From positions 2,491,001 to 2,555,000 of the forward strand of contig NZ_CP044227.1 in NCBI RefSeq assembly GCF_008727735.1: a stretch of DNA of 64,000 nt, written 5' to 3'. Shown here in pieces: positions 40,347 through 48,770 of the stretch; the stretch's first letter is position 1, and every line of letters begins with the position of its first letter. Under the pieces are notes generated by a model that saw nothing but the letters and a program-made list of their open reading frames with translations, was not told where the DNA came from and ran no database searches. The stretch comes from Flintibacter sp. KGMB00164. Lineage in GTDB: Bacteria; Bacillota; Clostridia; Oscillospirales; Oscillospiraceae. The translations under genes and the position numbers were made by a program.

Positions 40347-40376
40347 ATAATACCGCATATTTCCATCTGGCCGCAA
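40347..40376 (-). promoter_or_regulatory. Promoter of the msmX-like gene
   Basis: -35 TTGCGG (40376-40371), 18-bp spacer, -10 TATTAT (40352-40347); leader about 225 bases. Confidence 0.55.
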
Positions 40377-40435
40377 CCTTATTCTCTTCGTCTGAACAGA
40401 GAATTTTAGCCGCCAAGTTCAGTGGTTTTTCCCAA

Positions 40436-40487
40436 TAAATCTACATTTGTATTTTATCTTGACGAATGTAGATTTACGGAGTATGAT
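40436..40487 (+). promoter_or_regulatory. Promoter and TetR operator for the TetR-MMPL operon
   Basis: -35 TTGACG (40459-40464), 17-bp spacer, -10 TATGAT (40482-40487). A perfect 12-bp inverted repeat TAAATCTACATT (40436-40447) and AATGTAGATTTA (40465-40476) flanks the -35 and fills the spacer, a typical TetR operator placement for autorepression. Confidence 0.8.
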
Positions 40488-40516
40488 AGTCCCATTCCAA
40501 ACAAGGAGAGGTCGCT

Positions 40517-41092
40517 ATGGAATACGGAAACGAGGAACATCTGGATCTGCGCCAGCGCAAAACCCGCAAGCTGTTGGTAGAGGCTCTGGCCCAGCTGTTG
40601 GAGGAAAAGTCTTTCCAGGAGCTGTCGGTCACCGATATCTGCCGCCGGGCTATGGTACACCGCACCACCTTCTACGCCCACTTCAACGACAAGCAGGAGC
40701 TGCTGCGCTATCTGCTGGAGGGCCTGGAGCGGGAGTGCGCCGCCACCTGCCTGCCTCAGGACCCGGAGCGCAGCCCCCGGGAGTATTTGCTCACCGCCGC
40801 CCGCAACGTATTTCAGTTCTTTGCCCAGCGCCGGGCACTGTATCGCGCCTGTCTCAACAGCGGCGCGGACACCCTGGCCCACACCCTGGAGGACTGCGCT
40901 GCCGGGGAGCTGTGCCGCTTGCTGTCGGAGCCCCGCTTCCGGGCCGTCTCCCCTCAGGTGGATCCCCAGGTGGCCGCCCACTTCTACACTGGCGCTATGC
41001 TTTCCCTCATCCGCTGGTGGCTCTCCAGCGATGAGCCTCTCCCCACCAGCCACTTGCTGTCCAACCTGGAACAATTCATTCCCATTCAGTGA
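40517..41092 (+). CDS. TetR-family regulator of the MMPL operon
   Basis: 191 residues with an N-terminal TetR HTH (KTRKLLVEALAQLLEEKSFQ, ELSVTDICRRAMVHRTTFYA, HFNDKQELL). The C-terminal effector domain is of the TetR_C_8-like kind. It starts 30 bp after its promoter/operator with SD AAGGAGAGG and lies 9 bp before the MMPL exporter gene, so it most likely represses the whole operon until a ligand binds. The ligand is unknown. Confidence 0.9.
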   Translation: MEYGNEEHLDLRQRKTRKLLVEALAQLLEEKSFQELSVTDICRRAMVHRTTFYAHFNDKQELLRYLLEGLERECAATCLPQDPERSPREYLLTAARNVFQFFAQRRALYRACLNSGADTLAHTLEDCAAGELCRLLSEPRFRAVSPQVDPQVAAHFYTGAMLSLIRWWLSSDEPLPTSHLLSNLEQFIPIQ

Positions 41093-41101
41093 GGCACTCT
41101 T

Positions 41102-43546
41102 ATGCAGGAAAAACGTACGGAAAGTCCCATGACCAAAGTGGCCCGCTTCATTGTTGATAAGCGCAAGGCCTTCTACCTGGTCTTTATTGCCGCCTTTGTC
41201 TTCTGTGCGGCCTCCATCAACAAAGTCCAGGTCAACAACGACATCACCTCCTACCTCCCCGCCCAGACCGAGACCCGCCGGGGCCTCACCATCATGGACG
41301 AGGAATTCATCACCCTGGGCAGCGCCAACGTGATGGTATCCAACGTGACCTACCAGACCGCCCTGGACTTATCCCACAAGCTGGAGAACATTGAGGGCGT
41401 ATCTGAGGTGGCCTTTGACAGCACCGAGGAACACTACAAAAACTCCTCCGCCCTGTTCACCATCTCCTTTGACGGAGAGGAGACCGACCCGGCCACGGTA
41501 GAGGCTATGAATGAGGTGCTCTCCGCCCTGGAGGGCTACGACGTCTACTCCTCCACCCAGATCGGCCGGGACGAGTCGGCCACCCTCCAGCAGGAGATGA
41601 CCGTCATTCTGGCCATTGCGGCGGTGGTCATCGTGGTGGTGCTGCTGTTCACATCCAAGAGCTACATGGAGGTGCCCGTCTACCTTATCGTCTTTGCCGC
41701 GGCGGCGGTGCTGAACATGGGCACCAACTTTATTTTCGGCACCATCTCCTTTATTACCAACTCCATCGCCGTGGTTCTCCAGCTGGCCCTGGCCATCGAC
41801 TATGCCATCATTTTCTGTCACCGGTACATGGAGGAGCGGGACAACGGTCTGGACCCCCGGGAGGCGGACATCGCCGCCCTGAGCAAGGCCATTGTGGAGA
41901 TCTCCTCCTCCAGCCTGACCACCATTTCCGGCCTGGTAGCCCTGATGCTCATGCAGCTGCGCATCGGCTTTGACATGGGCATCGTGTTGTCCAAAGGCAT
42001 CGTGTGCTCCATGCTGTGCGTGTTTTTGCTCATGCCCGGCCTGCTTATGCTCTTCAGCGGCCCCATCGACCGCACCCGCCACCGCAATCTGGTGCCCAAG
42101 ATCAACTTCTGGGGCAAAGCCGTTGTTCGCCTGCGTTACATCCTGCCTCCCATCTTTCTGGTAGTGGTGGTCGCCGGAGCGGTGCTCTCCTCTCACTGTG
42201 ATTACGTCTTTGACACCAACGACACCGACTTTGACAACAAACCCGACTGGCGCATTGCCGACGAAAAGGTAACCGATACCTTTGGCAAGAAAAACACCAT
42301 CGCCGTGCTAGTGCCCCGTGGGGACTACAACAAGGAAAAGTACGTTCTGGAGCGGGTATCTCAGCTGCCCCAGGTGACCCAGGCCACCGGCCTTGCCAAC
42401 ATCGAGGTAGAGGACGGGCGGATGCTCACCGACGAGATGAACCCCCGGCAGTTCTCCGAGCTGGCGGGCGTGGATATTGAGCTGGCCCGTCTTCTTTACC
42501 AGGCCTATGGCTTGAGCGTGGAGGAGTACGGCGCCATCTTCCAGGACCCGGACGACTACTCCGTCCCCCTCATCGATGTCTTTGAGTTCCTGCTGGATCA
42601 AAAGGACAAAGGAGTGGTGAATCTCACCGGGGAGCAGGCAGACAAGGTAGACGATCTCCAGGAACGGCTGGACGTGGGCCTGGAGCAGCTGCGGGGCGAG
42701 CACTGGTCCCGGCTGGTCTTTGTAGCCGATGTCCCCACCGAGGGGGATGAGACCTACGCCCTGCTGGATGAGATCCGCTCCATCGCCCAGGAATATTACG
42801 GGGATGATGTGATCCTGGTGGGCAACTCCACCAACGCCTTTGACCTGGCCAGCTCCTTCTCCGGCGACAACATGAAGATCAGTATCCTCACCGCTCTGTT
42901 TGTCATGGTGATTTTGCTGTTCACCTTCAAGTCAGCGGGTCTGCCTATCCTGCTGGTCCTCACCATCCAGGGTTCCATCTGGATCAACTTCTCGGTGCCG
43001 GTTCTCACCGGAACGAATCTGTTCTTCCTGAGCTACCTGGTGGTCAGCTCCATCCAGATGGGCGCCACCATTGACTACGCCATCGTCATCACCAACCGTT
43101 ACATGGAACTGAAAACCGTGATGGAGCGCAAACAGGCGGCGGTGGAGGCCCTGAGCCAGAGCTTCCCCACCATTCTCACCTCGGGCACTATCATGGCGGT
43201 GGCCGGCTTCCTCATCGGCGGCATCTCCACCGACGCCACCATCGGCTCGGTGGGTCAGACCCTGGGCCGGGGCACCGTCACCTCCATCATCCTGGTCATG
43301 ACCGTGCTGCCCCAGCTGCTGATGCTGGGCGACGCTCTCATTGAGCGCACCGCCATCACCCTCAACCGGGACCGCAAGCAGCGCTTCAACCAGGGCACTA
43401 TGCGCCTGGACGGCCACATCCGCGGCCACGTATCTGGCTTTGTGGACGGCGAGTTCAAGGGCGTGCTCCACGGCAGTGTGGACGCCCTCATCGAGAGCAA
43501 ATACCAGGAGCTGGATACCTCAGAAGAGGAGGAGCATACACCATGA
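41102..43546 (+). CDS. MMPL/RND-superfamily membrane exporter
   Basis: 814 residues, two related halves each with one membrane segment, an extracytoplasmic loop and a five-helix bundle. Seen: QVNNDITSYLPAQTETRRGL in the first loop, the sterol-sensing-like ALAIDYAIIFCHRYMEERDN in the first half and IQMGATIDYAIVITNRYMEL in the second, both with the conserved Asp-Tyr for proton use. MMPL proteins export lipids, peptides or amphipathic compounds. The last about 35 residues are hydrophilic and end YQELDTSEEEEHTP. ATG 41102 is used; an internal ATG at 41129 is an alternative. Overlaps the next gene by 4 bp. Confidence 0.9.
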   Translation: MQEKRTESPMTKVARFIVDKRKAFYLVFIAAFVFCAASINKVQVNNDITSYLPAQTETRRGLTIMDEEFITLGSANVMVSNVTYQTALDLSHKLENIEGVSEVAFDSTEEHYKNSSALFTISFDGEETDPATVEAMNEVLSALEGYDVYSSTQIGRDESATLQQEMTVILAIAAVVIVVVLLFTSKSYMEVPVYLIVFAAAAVLNMGTNFIFGTISFITNSIAVVLQLALAIDYAIIFCHRYMEERDNGLDPREADIAALSKAIVEISSSSLTTISGLVALMLMQLRIGFDMGIVLSKGIVCSMLCVFLLMPGLLMLFSGPIDRTRHRNLVPKINFWGKAVVRLRYILPPIFLVVVVAGAVLSSHCDYVFDTNDTDFDNKPDWRIADEKVTDTFGKKNTIAVLVPRGDYNKEKYVLERVSQLPQVTQATGLANIEVEDGRMLTDEMNPRQFSELAGVDIELARLLYQAYGLSVEEYGAIFQDPDDYSVPLIDVFEFLLDQKDKGVVNLTGEQADKVDDLQERLDVGLEQLRGEHWSRLVFVADVPTEGDETYALLDEIRSIAQEYYGDDVILVGNSTNAFDLASSFSGDNMKISILTALFVMVILLFTFKSAGLPILLVLTIQGSIWINFSVPVLTGTNLFFLSYLVVSSIQMGATIDYAIVITNRYMELKTVMERKQAAVEALSQSFPTILTSGTIMAVAGFLIGGISTDATIGSVGQTLGRGTVTSIILVMTVLPQLLMLGDALIERTAITLNRDRKQRFNQGTMRLDGHIRGHVSGFVDGEFKGVLHGSVDALIESKYQELDTSEEEEHTP

Positions 43547-46500
43547 AACAAATACAGCGGGGAGCCGCCCTCCTGACGGTACTGGCGCTCCTTTGTACGT
43601 TGACCCTGCCCGCCGCTGCGGCCTCGGACACGGTCACCATTGCCACCGTCCAGGATCTGATCGACTTTTCCAAACAGTGCACCCGGGACACCTGGTCCCA
43701 GGGTATCACCGTGGAGCTCACCGCCGACCTGGACCTGAGCGGCTCTGACTTCACTCCGGTGCCCATCTTCCAGGGCACCTTTCACGGCAACGGCCACACC
43801 ATCTCCGGCTTTTCCTTTGAGAAAAAGGGCTCCAAAACCGGACTGTTCCGTACCCTGACCCCCAGCGCCGTGGTGGAGGACCTCACCGTGGAAGGGGACC
43901 TGGCTCCCCAGGGTTCCGCCAGTCAGGCGGGCCTGCTGGTGGGAGAAAATTACGGCACGGTCAGCCGCTGTGCCGCCCAGGGCTCCGTGTCCGGGCAGGA
44001 AGATATCGGCGGTCTGGTGGGTCTCAACGGCGAGAGCGGCTGCATTCAGTCCTGCACCAGCGCCGCCGCTGTCACCGGCGTGACCAACGTGGGCGGCATT
44101 ACCGGGCAGAACCTGGGCACGGTGGAGAACAGCTCCAACACCAGCGAAATCAACACCCAGGCCGACCAGGAGACTCCCACCAGCGTAGGCGGTATCGCCG
44201 GTCTGTCCCGTGGGACCATCCGCGGCTGCACCAATTCCGGAGCGGTAGGCTATCAGCACGTGGGCTACAACATGGGCGGCATCGTGGGCCTTCAGTCGGG
44301 GGAGATCTCCAACTGCTCCAACACTGCTCCCATCCAGGGCCGTAAGGACGTGGGCGGCATCGCGGGCCAGTTTGAGCCCAACACCAGCCTCACCTATGGT
44401 CCCTCCCCCTCTCAGCAGCTTACCAACAGCCTCTCCTCCCTCTTTGACCAACTGGAGCACTTCACCAACCAGCTCAATGACATGGTCTCCCGGGGTGTGG
44501 ACGACGCCCAGGCCATCCACGACTCCCTGTCCGCCATCCAGGACCGCACCCACGCCGCCGGGACGGAGGGCCAGAACGACTTCAAGGCCATGTCCGACCA
44601 GCTCTACCAGCACACCACCGCCATCAGCGGCAGCCTGGACAGCCTGCGGGACGATCTGGACCAATTCAGCGAGGAGGCGGGCGACCAGTTCCAGGAGGCG
44701 CTGGATCAGACAGACACCCTGTTGAGCAAGCTGGAAAAGCTGGCCAGTCAGGCGGACAGCGGCCTGGGCAAGGCCATTCGCGCTCTGGAGGATACCATCT
44801 CCGGCATCCGGGACCAGCTCCAGCTCATCCGAACCCACCGCCAGGCCATGGCGGAGGAGCTGGACAATGTAAAGCAGTATGTCTCCGACGTGGCCCGGCT
44901 GATTGCCGCCGGACAGTTTGAGCAGGCCCTCCAGCTCCCCTTCCCCTCTCTGGATCTGACGGGCCACGTGCAGGCCATCGCCGGCGCGCTGAAGGAAATC
45001 CCTCATCTGGCGGCAAAACTGCCCGGCCAGTGGAATGACATCCACGATCAGACCTCCCAGGCGCTGGGGCAGACCGGTCAGGACATCGACCGGGCCCTTA
45101 ACGCCCTGTACGAGGCCCTCACCGCTCTGAACGAGGCGGGGGACCACTTCTCCTCTGATCTCCAGGAAGACCTGGACGCGGTCAACCAAAAGGCAGACGC
45201 CATCCGGGACCTGCTGAAAACCTATACCGACACCCTGGGAGACAAAGCCCAGTCCGCTCTGGACGACATTGACGGGGAACTCTCCGCCATCCAGGACCGG
45301 GTGGACAGCATGACTCAGGCCGCCGGAGCGGACAACGACGCCCTCCACGCCACCAGCCAGGCTATTTTTGACGACATGGAAGCCGTACGCCAGGCCATCT
45401 CCGGTCTTGGCAAGGAGCCGGAACTCACCGTCACCGACCTCACCGACGAAATCGACCAGGGACCTGGGCTGGTAAAGGGCTGCACTGCATCGGGCACGGT
45501 ACAGGGCGACACCAACGTGGGCGGCATTGTGGGCACCGTCTCCACCGAACTGGGAGACGACCCGGAGGCCACCTTCGACCTGGGTGACCTGAAGCTGATG
45601 AGCGACGTATATGCCACCCTGCGGGCTGTGGTGCGGGACTGCCGCTTTGACGGCGACGTCACCGTGAAAAATGAGTGCGGCGGCGGCGTAGCCGGCCGGT
45701 GCGAGGCGGGTGCCATTGTGGACTGCGCCGCCCGGGGCACCGTGGAGACCGGCGGAGACTACTGCGGCGGCATCGCCGGCCGCACCAAGGGCAAGGTGAT
45801 CCGCTGCGCTGCCCTCACGGACCTCACCGGTCAGAGCTGGCTGGGCGGCGTGGCCGGGTTGGGCCAGGACATCACCGACTGCCGCACCATGGTGCGTGCC
45901 GACAGCGACGGGGAGTACCAGGGCGCCATCGCCGGACAGGCGGAGGGCACCCTCACCGGCAACCGCTATCTGATGGAGGACCTGGCCGGGCTGGACGGAG
46001 TGGACTATGCCCAGACCGCCCAGGGCCTGGACTTTGACACCTTCTCCCAATTAGACTACATCCCCGCAGACTTTCTCACCTTCTCTTACCGCTTTGAGGT
46101 AAACGGCCAGACCGTAGCCGAGATTCCCTTCCAATACGGGGACGATCTGGACACCAGCCTGGTGCCCGAGGCCCCCAAGCAGGGCGAGGAGTATGGCCAG
46201 TGGCCTCAGTTCCCCACCCAGGATCTGCGCCGCTCCATGGTCCTTTCCGTCCAGTTCACCACCCCCACTTCCACCCTGGCCGATCAGGACGGAGTGGCTC
46301 AGCTGCTGGTGGAGGGCACCTTCTCCCCCGACGCCTCGTTGACGGTAGACCAGGAGGAACTGCCCGATCAAAAGGTGGAGGGCTATACCTCCCGCTCCGC
46401 CTGGAGCTACACGGTCACCGGAAGCCAGTCGGATACCATCACCGTGCGCCTGCGGGCGGAAGGGGTGAAGAAGCCGGCGGCAGCGGTGTATCAGAACGGC

Positions 46501-46701
46501 CGCTGGCAGCGGGTGGACAGCACCCTGGACGGCAGCTATCTGGTCTTCCAGGCTCCCACCCAGGGTCAGGTCCTGCTGCTGGAGGAGCAGCAGCTGCCCC
46601 TTTTGACCGTGGGACTGATCGGCGGAGGAACCATCGTCCTGCTGCTGGCAGGCTTCTTCCTGCACCGGTATGGACGAAGCCGCATCCGCGCGGAAAAATA
46701 A
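43543..46701 (+). CDS. Large GLUG-repeat/coiled-coil surface protein coupled to the MMPL exporter
   Basis: 1052 residues. Signal peptide 1-27 (ending LPAAAA). Residues about 30-285 hold GLUG-type repeats (each like GGIVGLNSGTIxNC; e.g. DIGGLVGLNGESGCIQSC, NVGGITGQNLGTVENSS), a beta-solenoid. Then about 290-640 is helical and coiled coil, rich in Gln/Asp/Leu (LSSLFDQLEHFTNQLNDMVS, AIQDRVDSMTQAAGADND). The repeats resume after it (NVGGIVGTVSTELG, CGGGVAGRCEAGAIVDCAAR, YCGGIAGRTKG). A beta domain and one C-terminal membrane helix (about 1020-1042) with basic tail end the protein. Its start overlaps the MMPL stop, so the two are co-translated; a docking or periplasmic-adaptor role is inference. 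Confidence 0.85.
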   Translation: MKQIQRGAALLTVLALLCTLTLPAAAASDTVTIATVQDLIDFSKQCTRDTWSQGITVELTADLDLSGSDFTPVPIFQGTFHGNGHTISGFSFEKKGSKTGLFRTLTPSAVVEDLTVEGDLAPQGSASQAGLLVGENYGTVSRCAAQGSVSGQEDIGGLVGLNGESGCIQSCTSAAAVTGVTNVGGITGQNLGTVENSSNTSEINTQADQETPTSVGGIAGLSRGTIRGCTNSGAVGYQHVGYNMGGIVGLQSGEISNCSNTAPIQGRKDVGGIAGQFEPNTSLTYGPSPSQQLTNSLSSLFDQLEHFTNQLNDMVSRGVDDAQAIHDSLSAIQDRTHAAGTEGQNDFKAMSDQLYQHTTAISGSLDSLRDDLDQFSEEAGDQFQEALDQTDTLLSKLEKLASQADSGLGKAIRALEDTISGIRDQLQLIRTHRQAMAEELDNVKQYVSDVARLIAAGQFEQALQLPFPSLDLTGHVQAIAGALKEIPHLAAKLPGQWNDIHDQTSQALGQTGQDIDRALNALYEALTALNEAGDHFSSDLQEDLDAVNQKADAIRDLLKTYTDTLGDKAQSALDDIDGELSAIQDRVDSMTQAAGADNDALHATSQAIFDDMEAVRQAISGLGKEPELTVTDLTDEIDQGPGLVKGCTASGTVQGDTNVGGIVGTVSTELGDDPEATFDLGDLKLMSDVYATLRAVVRDCRFDGDVTVKNECGGGVAGRCEAGAIVDCAARGTVETGGDYCGGIAGRTKGKVIRCAALTDLTGQSWLGGVAGLGQDITDCRTMVRADSDGEYQGAIAGQAEGTLTGNRYLMEDLAGLDGVDYAQTAQGLDFDTFSQLDYIPADFLTFSYRFEVNGQTVAEIPFQYGDDLDTSLVPEAPKQGEEYGQWPQFPTQDLRRSMVLSVQFTTPTSTLADQDGVAQLLVEGTFSPDASLTVDQEELPDQKVEGYTSRSAWSYTVTGSQSDTITVRLRAEGVKKPAAAVYQNGRWQRVDSTLDGSYLVFQAPTQGQVLLLEEQQLPLLTVGLIGGGTIVLLLAGFFLHRYGRSRIRAEK

Positions 46702-46706
46702 AAAAC

Positions 46707-46741
46707 GTCCCGGAGTGCGTTTGCACTCCGGGACATTTTTT
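46707..46741 (+). terminator. Terminator of the TetR-MMPL-GLUG operon
   Basis: 12-bp perfect stem GTCCCGGAGTGC / GCACTCCGGGAC, loop GTTT, then ATTTTTT. The A-run before it also makes it usable for the convergent ECF S gene. Confidence 0.92.
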
Positions 46742-46747
46742 CTATGT

Positions 46748-47314
46748 TCAGGCAGGCAATACATGGGCTTTTCTCAGTGCGGGGGTCAGTGCGGTATACA
46801 AAAGCGCCGCGCAGATCACCGCCACCACGCCGTTGAACAGCGTTACCGGCGCCTTGGTGGCCAGTACCTCCACCTGGGTCACCTGCCAGGTAAAGCCCTT
46901 CACATACAGGGATTCCAGCACATTTTTTCCCAGATACAGGATGCTGTAACTCAGCGAGCCGCACAGCGCCGCCGTCCACACCCGCACCCGCGGAGCCAGG
47001 AAGGAGGCCTTGCGCATCACCCCTCCGGCCACAAAGGCCATCACAAATTTGTTCAGGAAGGTGATCCAGCACTCCGGCGCCCACATGGGGTCCATCAAGT
47101 CAAACAGGGCCGAACCCACGCCGGCGGCCAGGCCGCCTCCCACCGGTCCCAGCAGAAACGCGGACAGCAGGCACATAATATTGCCAAAGTGGATCTTGGT
47201 CTTTCCCAGACCTGTGGGGATGTCAATTCCCACATAGGTCAGTGCAAACACCATTGCTGCCATCATGCCCACCAGTGCCAGACGCTGGATGGAAAACGTA
47301 CCTCTTTGCTTCAT
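46748..47314 (-). CDS. ECF transporter S component, substrate unassigned
   Basis: 188 residues with about six membrane segments. The region GLGKTKIHFGNIMCLLSAFL followed by LGPVGGGLAAGVGSALFDL is the hallmark S-component core. The N-terminal Ala-x-x-x-Ala motif that contacts EcfT is seen in LVGMMAAMVFALTY. It would work with EcfA/EcfT from elsewhere. No riboswitch is recognised in its leader, so the vitamin cannot be named. ATG 47314 follows AGGGGAGAG; an upstream start adds 39 unlikely residues. Divergent from a PnuC-like gene. Confidence 0.86.
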   Translation of the reverse strand: MKQRGTFSIQRLALVGMMAAMVFALTYVGIDIPTGLGKTKIHFGNIMCLLSAFLLGPVGGGLAAGVGSALFDLMDPMWAPECWITFLNKFVMAFVAGGVMRKASFLAPRVRVWTAALCGSLSYSILYLGKNVLESLYVKGFTWQVTQVEVLATKAPVTLFNGVVAVICAALLYTALTPALRKAHVLPA

Positions 47315-47441
47315 CGTACTCTCCCCTGTCTTTTTGTAGGTTATCTCTGGTTTCTGATTATAGCGGGATCTGATATTTTTCGTATAGCCAGTATCATACA
47401 TCTTTCTAAGGTCAGATTTTAGAGTCTCCAAGAAAAAGGAG

Positions 47442-47556
47442 TTGCATTTTTTCTGGTTCTATGGTATATCTATACCACTGCCACCGGGTAGAGTAATGCG
47501 AATGCATTCGGTACACATCGTTAGGTCTTTGAAGATGTGTATACGGATGCTTTTTT
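47442..47556 (+). promoter_or_regulatory. Promoter, structured leader and terminator upstream of the pnuC-like gene
   Basis: -35 TTGCAT (47442-47447), 17-bp spacer, -10 TATATC (47465-47470). The leader ends in a terminator-like hairpin: GCATTCGGTACACATC (47504-47519) with GATGTGTATACGGATGC (47534-47550), then TTTTTT. It lies before the SD of the gene, so transcription may be attenuated, perhaps by a small aptamer at about 47475-47505. I do not recognise a known riboswitch class. Confidence 0.55.
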
Positions 47557-47577
47557 GTTTGTTGGGAGGATTTTGTG

Positions 47578-48291
47578 ATGAAAGCTGCATTTGGCTGGCT
47601 GAGCCGTTATTTCTCCAGAGGGGAACTGCTCCTGTGGGGCTGTTCCATGGGCTGTATCCTACTTTCCTTTGCCGCCTTTGACCGGGGCAGCTATCTCACC
47701 CTGGCCGCCTCTCTCATCGGAGCCACATCCCTTATTTTCTGCGCCAAGGGCAACCCAGCGGGACAGGTGCTGATGATCCTGTTCAGCCTGCTGTACGGGC
47801 TCATTTCCTTCTCCTTTGCCTACTACGGCGAGATGCTCACCTATCTGGGCATGACCGCCCCCATGGCTGTGGTGTCGCTGGTGTCCTGGCTGCGCAACCC
47901 CTTCCAGGGCAACCATTCCGAGGTGGAGGTCAACCGCCTCCCCCGGCGTGAGATCCCCTTTATGCTGGTACTTACCGCTGCGGTGACGGTGGTGTTCTAC
48001 TTCCTGCTCCGCTTCTTCCACACCGCAAACCTGCTCCCCAGCACCCTGTCCGTCACCACCAGCTTTTTGGCCGTCTATCTCACCTTCCGCCGCAGCGCCT
48101 ATTTCCCCCTGGCCTACGCCGCCAACGACCTGGTGCTGATCGTGCTGTGGACTCTGGCCGCTATGGAGGACCCCTCCTACCTGTCGGTGGTTATCTGCTT
48201 TGTGATGTTTCTGGTCAACGATGGATATGGCTTTCTCAGCTGGTCCCGGATGCAGAAGCGTCAGCAGCAGCGCCGGGAGGAACTAGCGTAA
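47578..48291 (+). CDS. PnuC-like nicotinamide riboside / B-vitamin transporter
   Basis: 237 residues with about seven membrane segments, PnuC family. The core contains SLLYGLISFSFAYYGEM, TLSVTTSFLAVYLTFRRSAY and a C-terminal YLSVVICFVMFLVNDGYGFLSW, typical of PnuC proteins, which facilitate uptake of nicotinamide riboside or, in relatives, riboflavin or thiamine. GTG 47575 or ATG 47578 could start it; I use the ATG, 8 bases from GGGAGGA. Upstream hairpin suggests ligand- or condition-dependent attenuation. Substrate unproven. Confidence 0.87.
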   Translation: MKAAFGWLSRYFSRGELLLWGCSMGCILLSFAAFDRGSYLTLAASLIGATSLIFCAKGNPAGQVLMILFSLLYGLISFSFAYYGEMLTYLGMTAPMAVVSLVSWLRNPFQGNHSEVEVNRLPRREIPFMLVLTAAVTVVFYFLLRFFHTANLLPSTLSVTTSFLAVYLTFRRSAYFPLAYAANDLVLIVLWTLAAMEDPSYLSVVICFVMFLVNDGYGFLSWSRMQKRQQQRREELA

Positions 48292-48299
48292 CAGACTGC

Positions 48300-48331
48300 A
48301 AAACCCCGTACCACGTGGTACGGGGTTTTTT
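48300..48331. terminator. Bidirectional terminator between pnuC-like and lipoprotein genes
   Basis: Perfect palindrome AAAACCCCGTACCAC / GTGGTACGGGGTTTT followed by TT; serves convergent genes. Confidence 0.92.
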
Positions 48332-48338
48332 ATGGCTT

Positions 48339-48761
48339 TTACTTTGCAAAGAAGTTCACCGTATAATCCCCCAGATTGAAAATCAGGGCGGGATCTTGGG
48401 TGCCGTCCTGGTAGGTGGTCATGGCTGCAACCGCCACGCCGCTTGTTTCATCCACATTCACCTCATAAATTGTGGATTTGGAATCCCTTTGACTTTGCTG
48501 GTACGTCCCTGTATAGGTGCGGTCATTGGTCCGGTCGGTAAGGGTGAGATTGCCGCCTTGGGCCTCACAGACCAGTTCGATCTGCTTTGCCCCCTCCAGC
48601 GTGCTGCTGCCCTTCTCTCCATAGGCCACCGCCTGTCCGCCTGCCTCCATACTCTGCACCGAGGTCATGACCCAGGTATATTCGTCGATTTTGGGCGTCT
48701 TACTGCTGCACCCTGTGAGAAGCACCAGCAGCAGCGCCAGCAACAAACCTGCTCGTTTCAT
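48339..48761 (-). CDS. Small lipoprotein of unknown function
   Basis: 140 residues. Lipobox LLTGC with Cys18 after MKRAGLLLALLLVL. The mature part is a compact beta-rich domain (EYTWVMTSVQSMEAGGQAVA, NLTLTDRTNDRTYTGTYQ) similar in form to small lipocalin-like clostridial lipoproteins; no assigned function. Its SD AAGGAG overlaps the end of the upstream XRE gene, with a 9-bp gap, so the two form an operon and the lipoprotein may be part of the regulator's signalling. Confidence 0.8.
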   Translation of the reverse strand: MKRAGLLLALLLVLLTGCSSKTPKIDEYTWVMTSVQSMEAGGQAVAYGEKGSSTLEGAKQIELVCEAQGGNLTLTDRTNDRTYTGTYQQSQRDSKSTIYEVNVDETSGVAVAAMTTYQDGTQDPALIFNLGDYTVNFFAK

Positions 48762-48770
48762 GGTTTCTCC

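Noticed and set aside
43255..46050. 931-codon minus-strand open frame
   Set aside because: Shadow of the GLUG/coiled-coil gene and the end of the MMPL gene, with repetitive Gly/Val/His/Gln sequence and no family match.
47471..47556. TPP or FMN riboswitch before the pnuC-like gene
   Set aside because: The TPP CTGAGA...ACCTGAT core and the FMN conserved blocks are absent; kept only as an unclassified leader.
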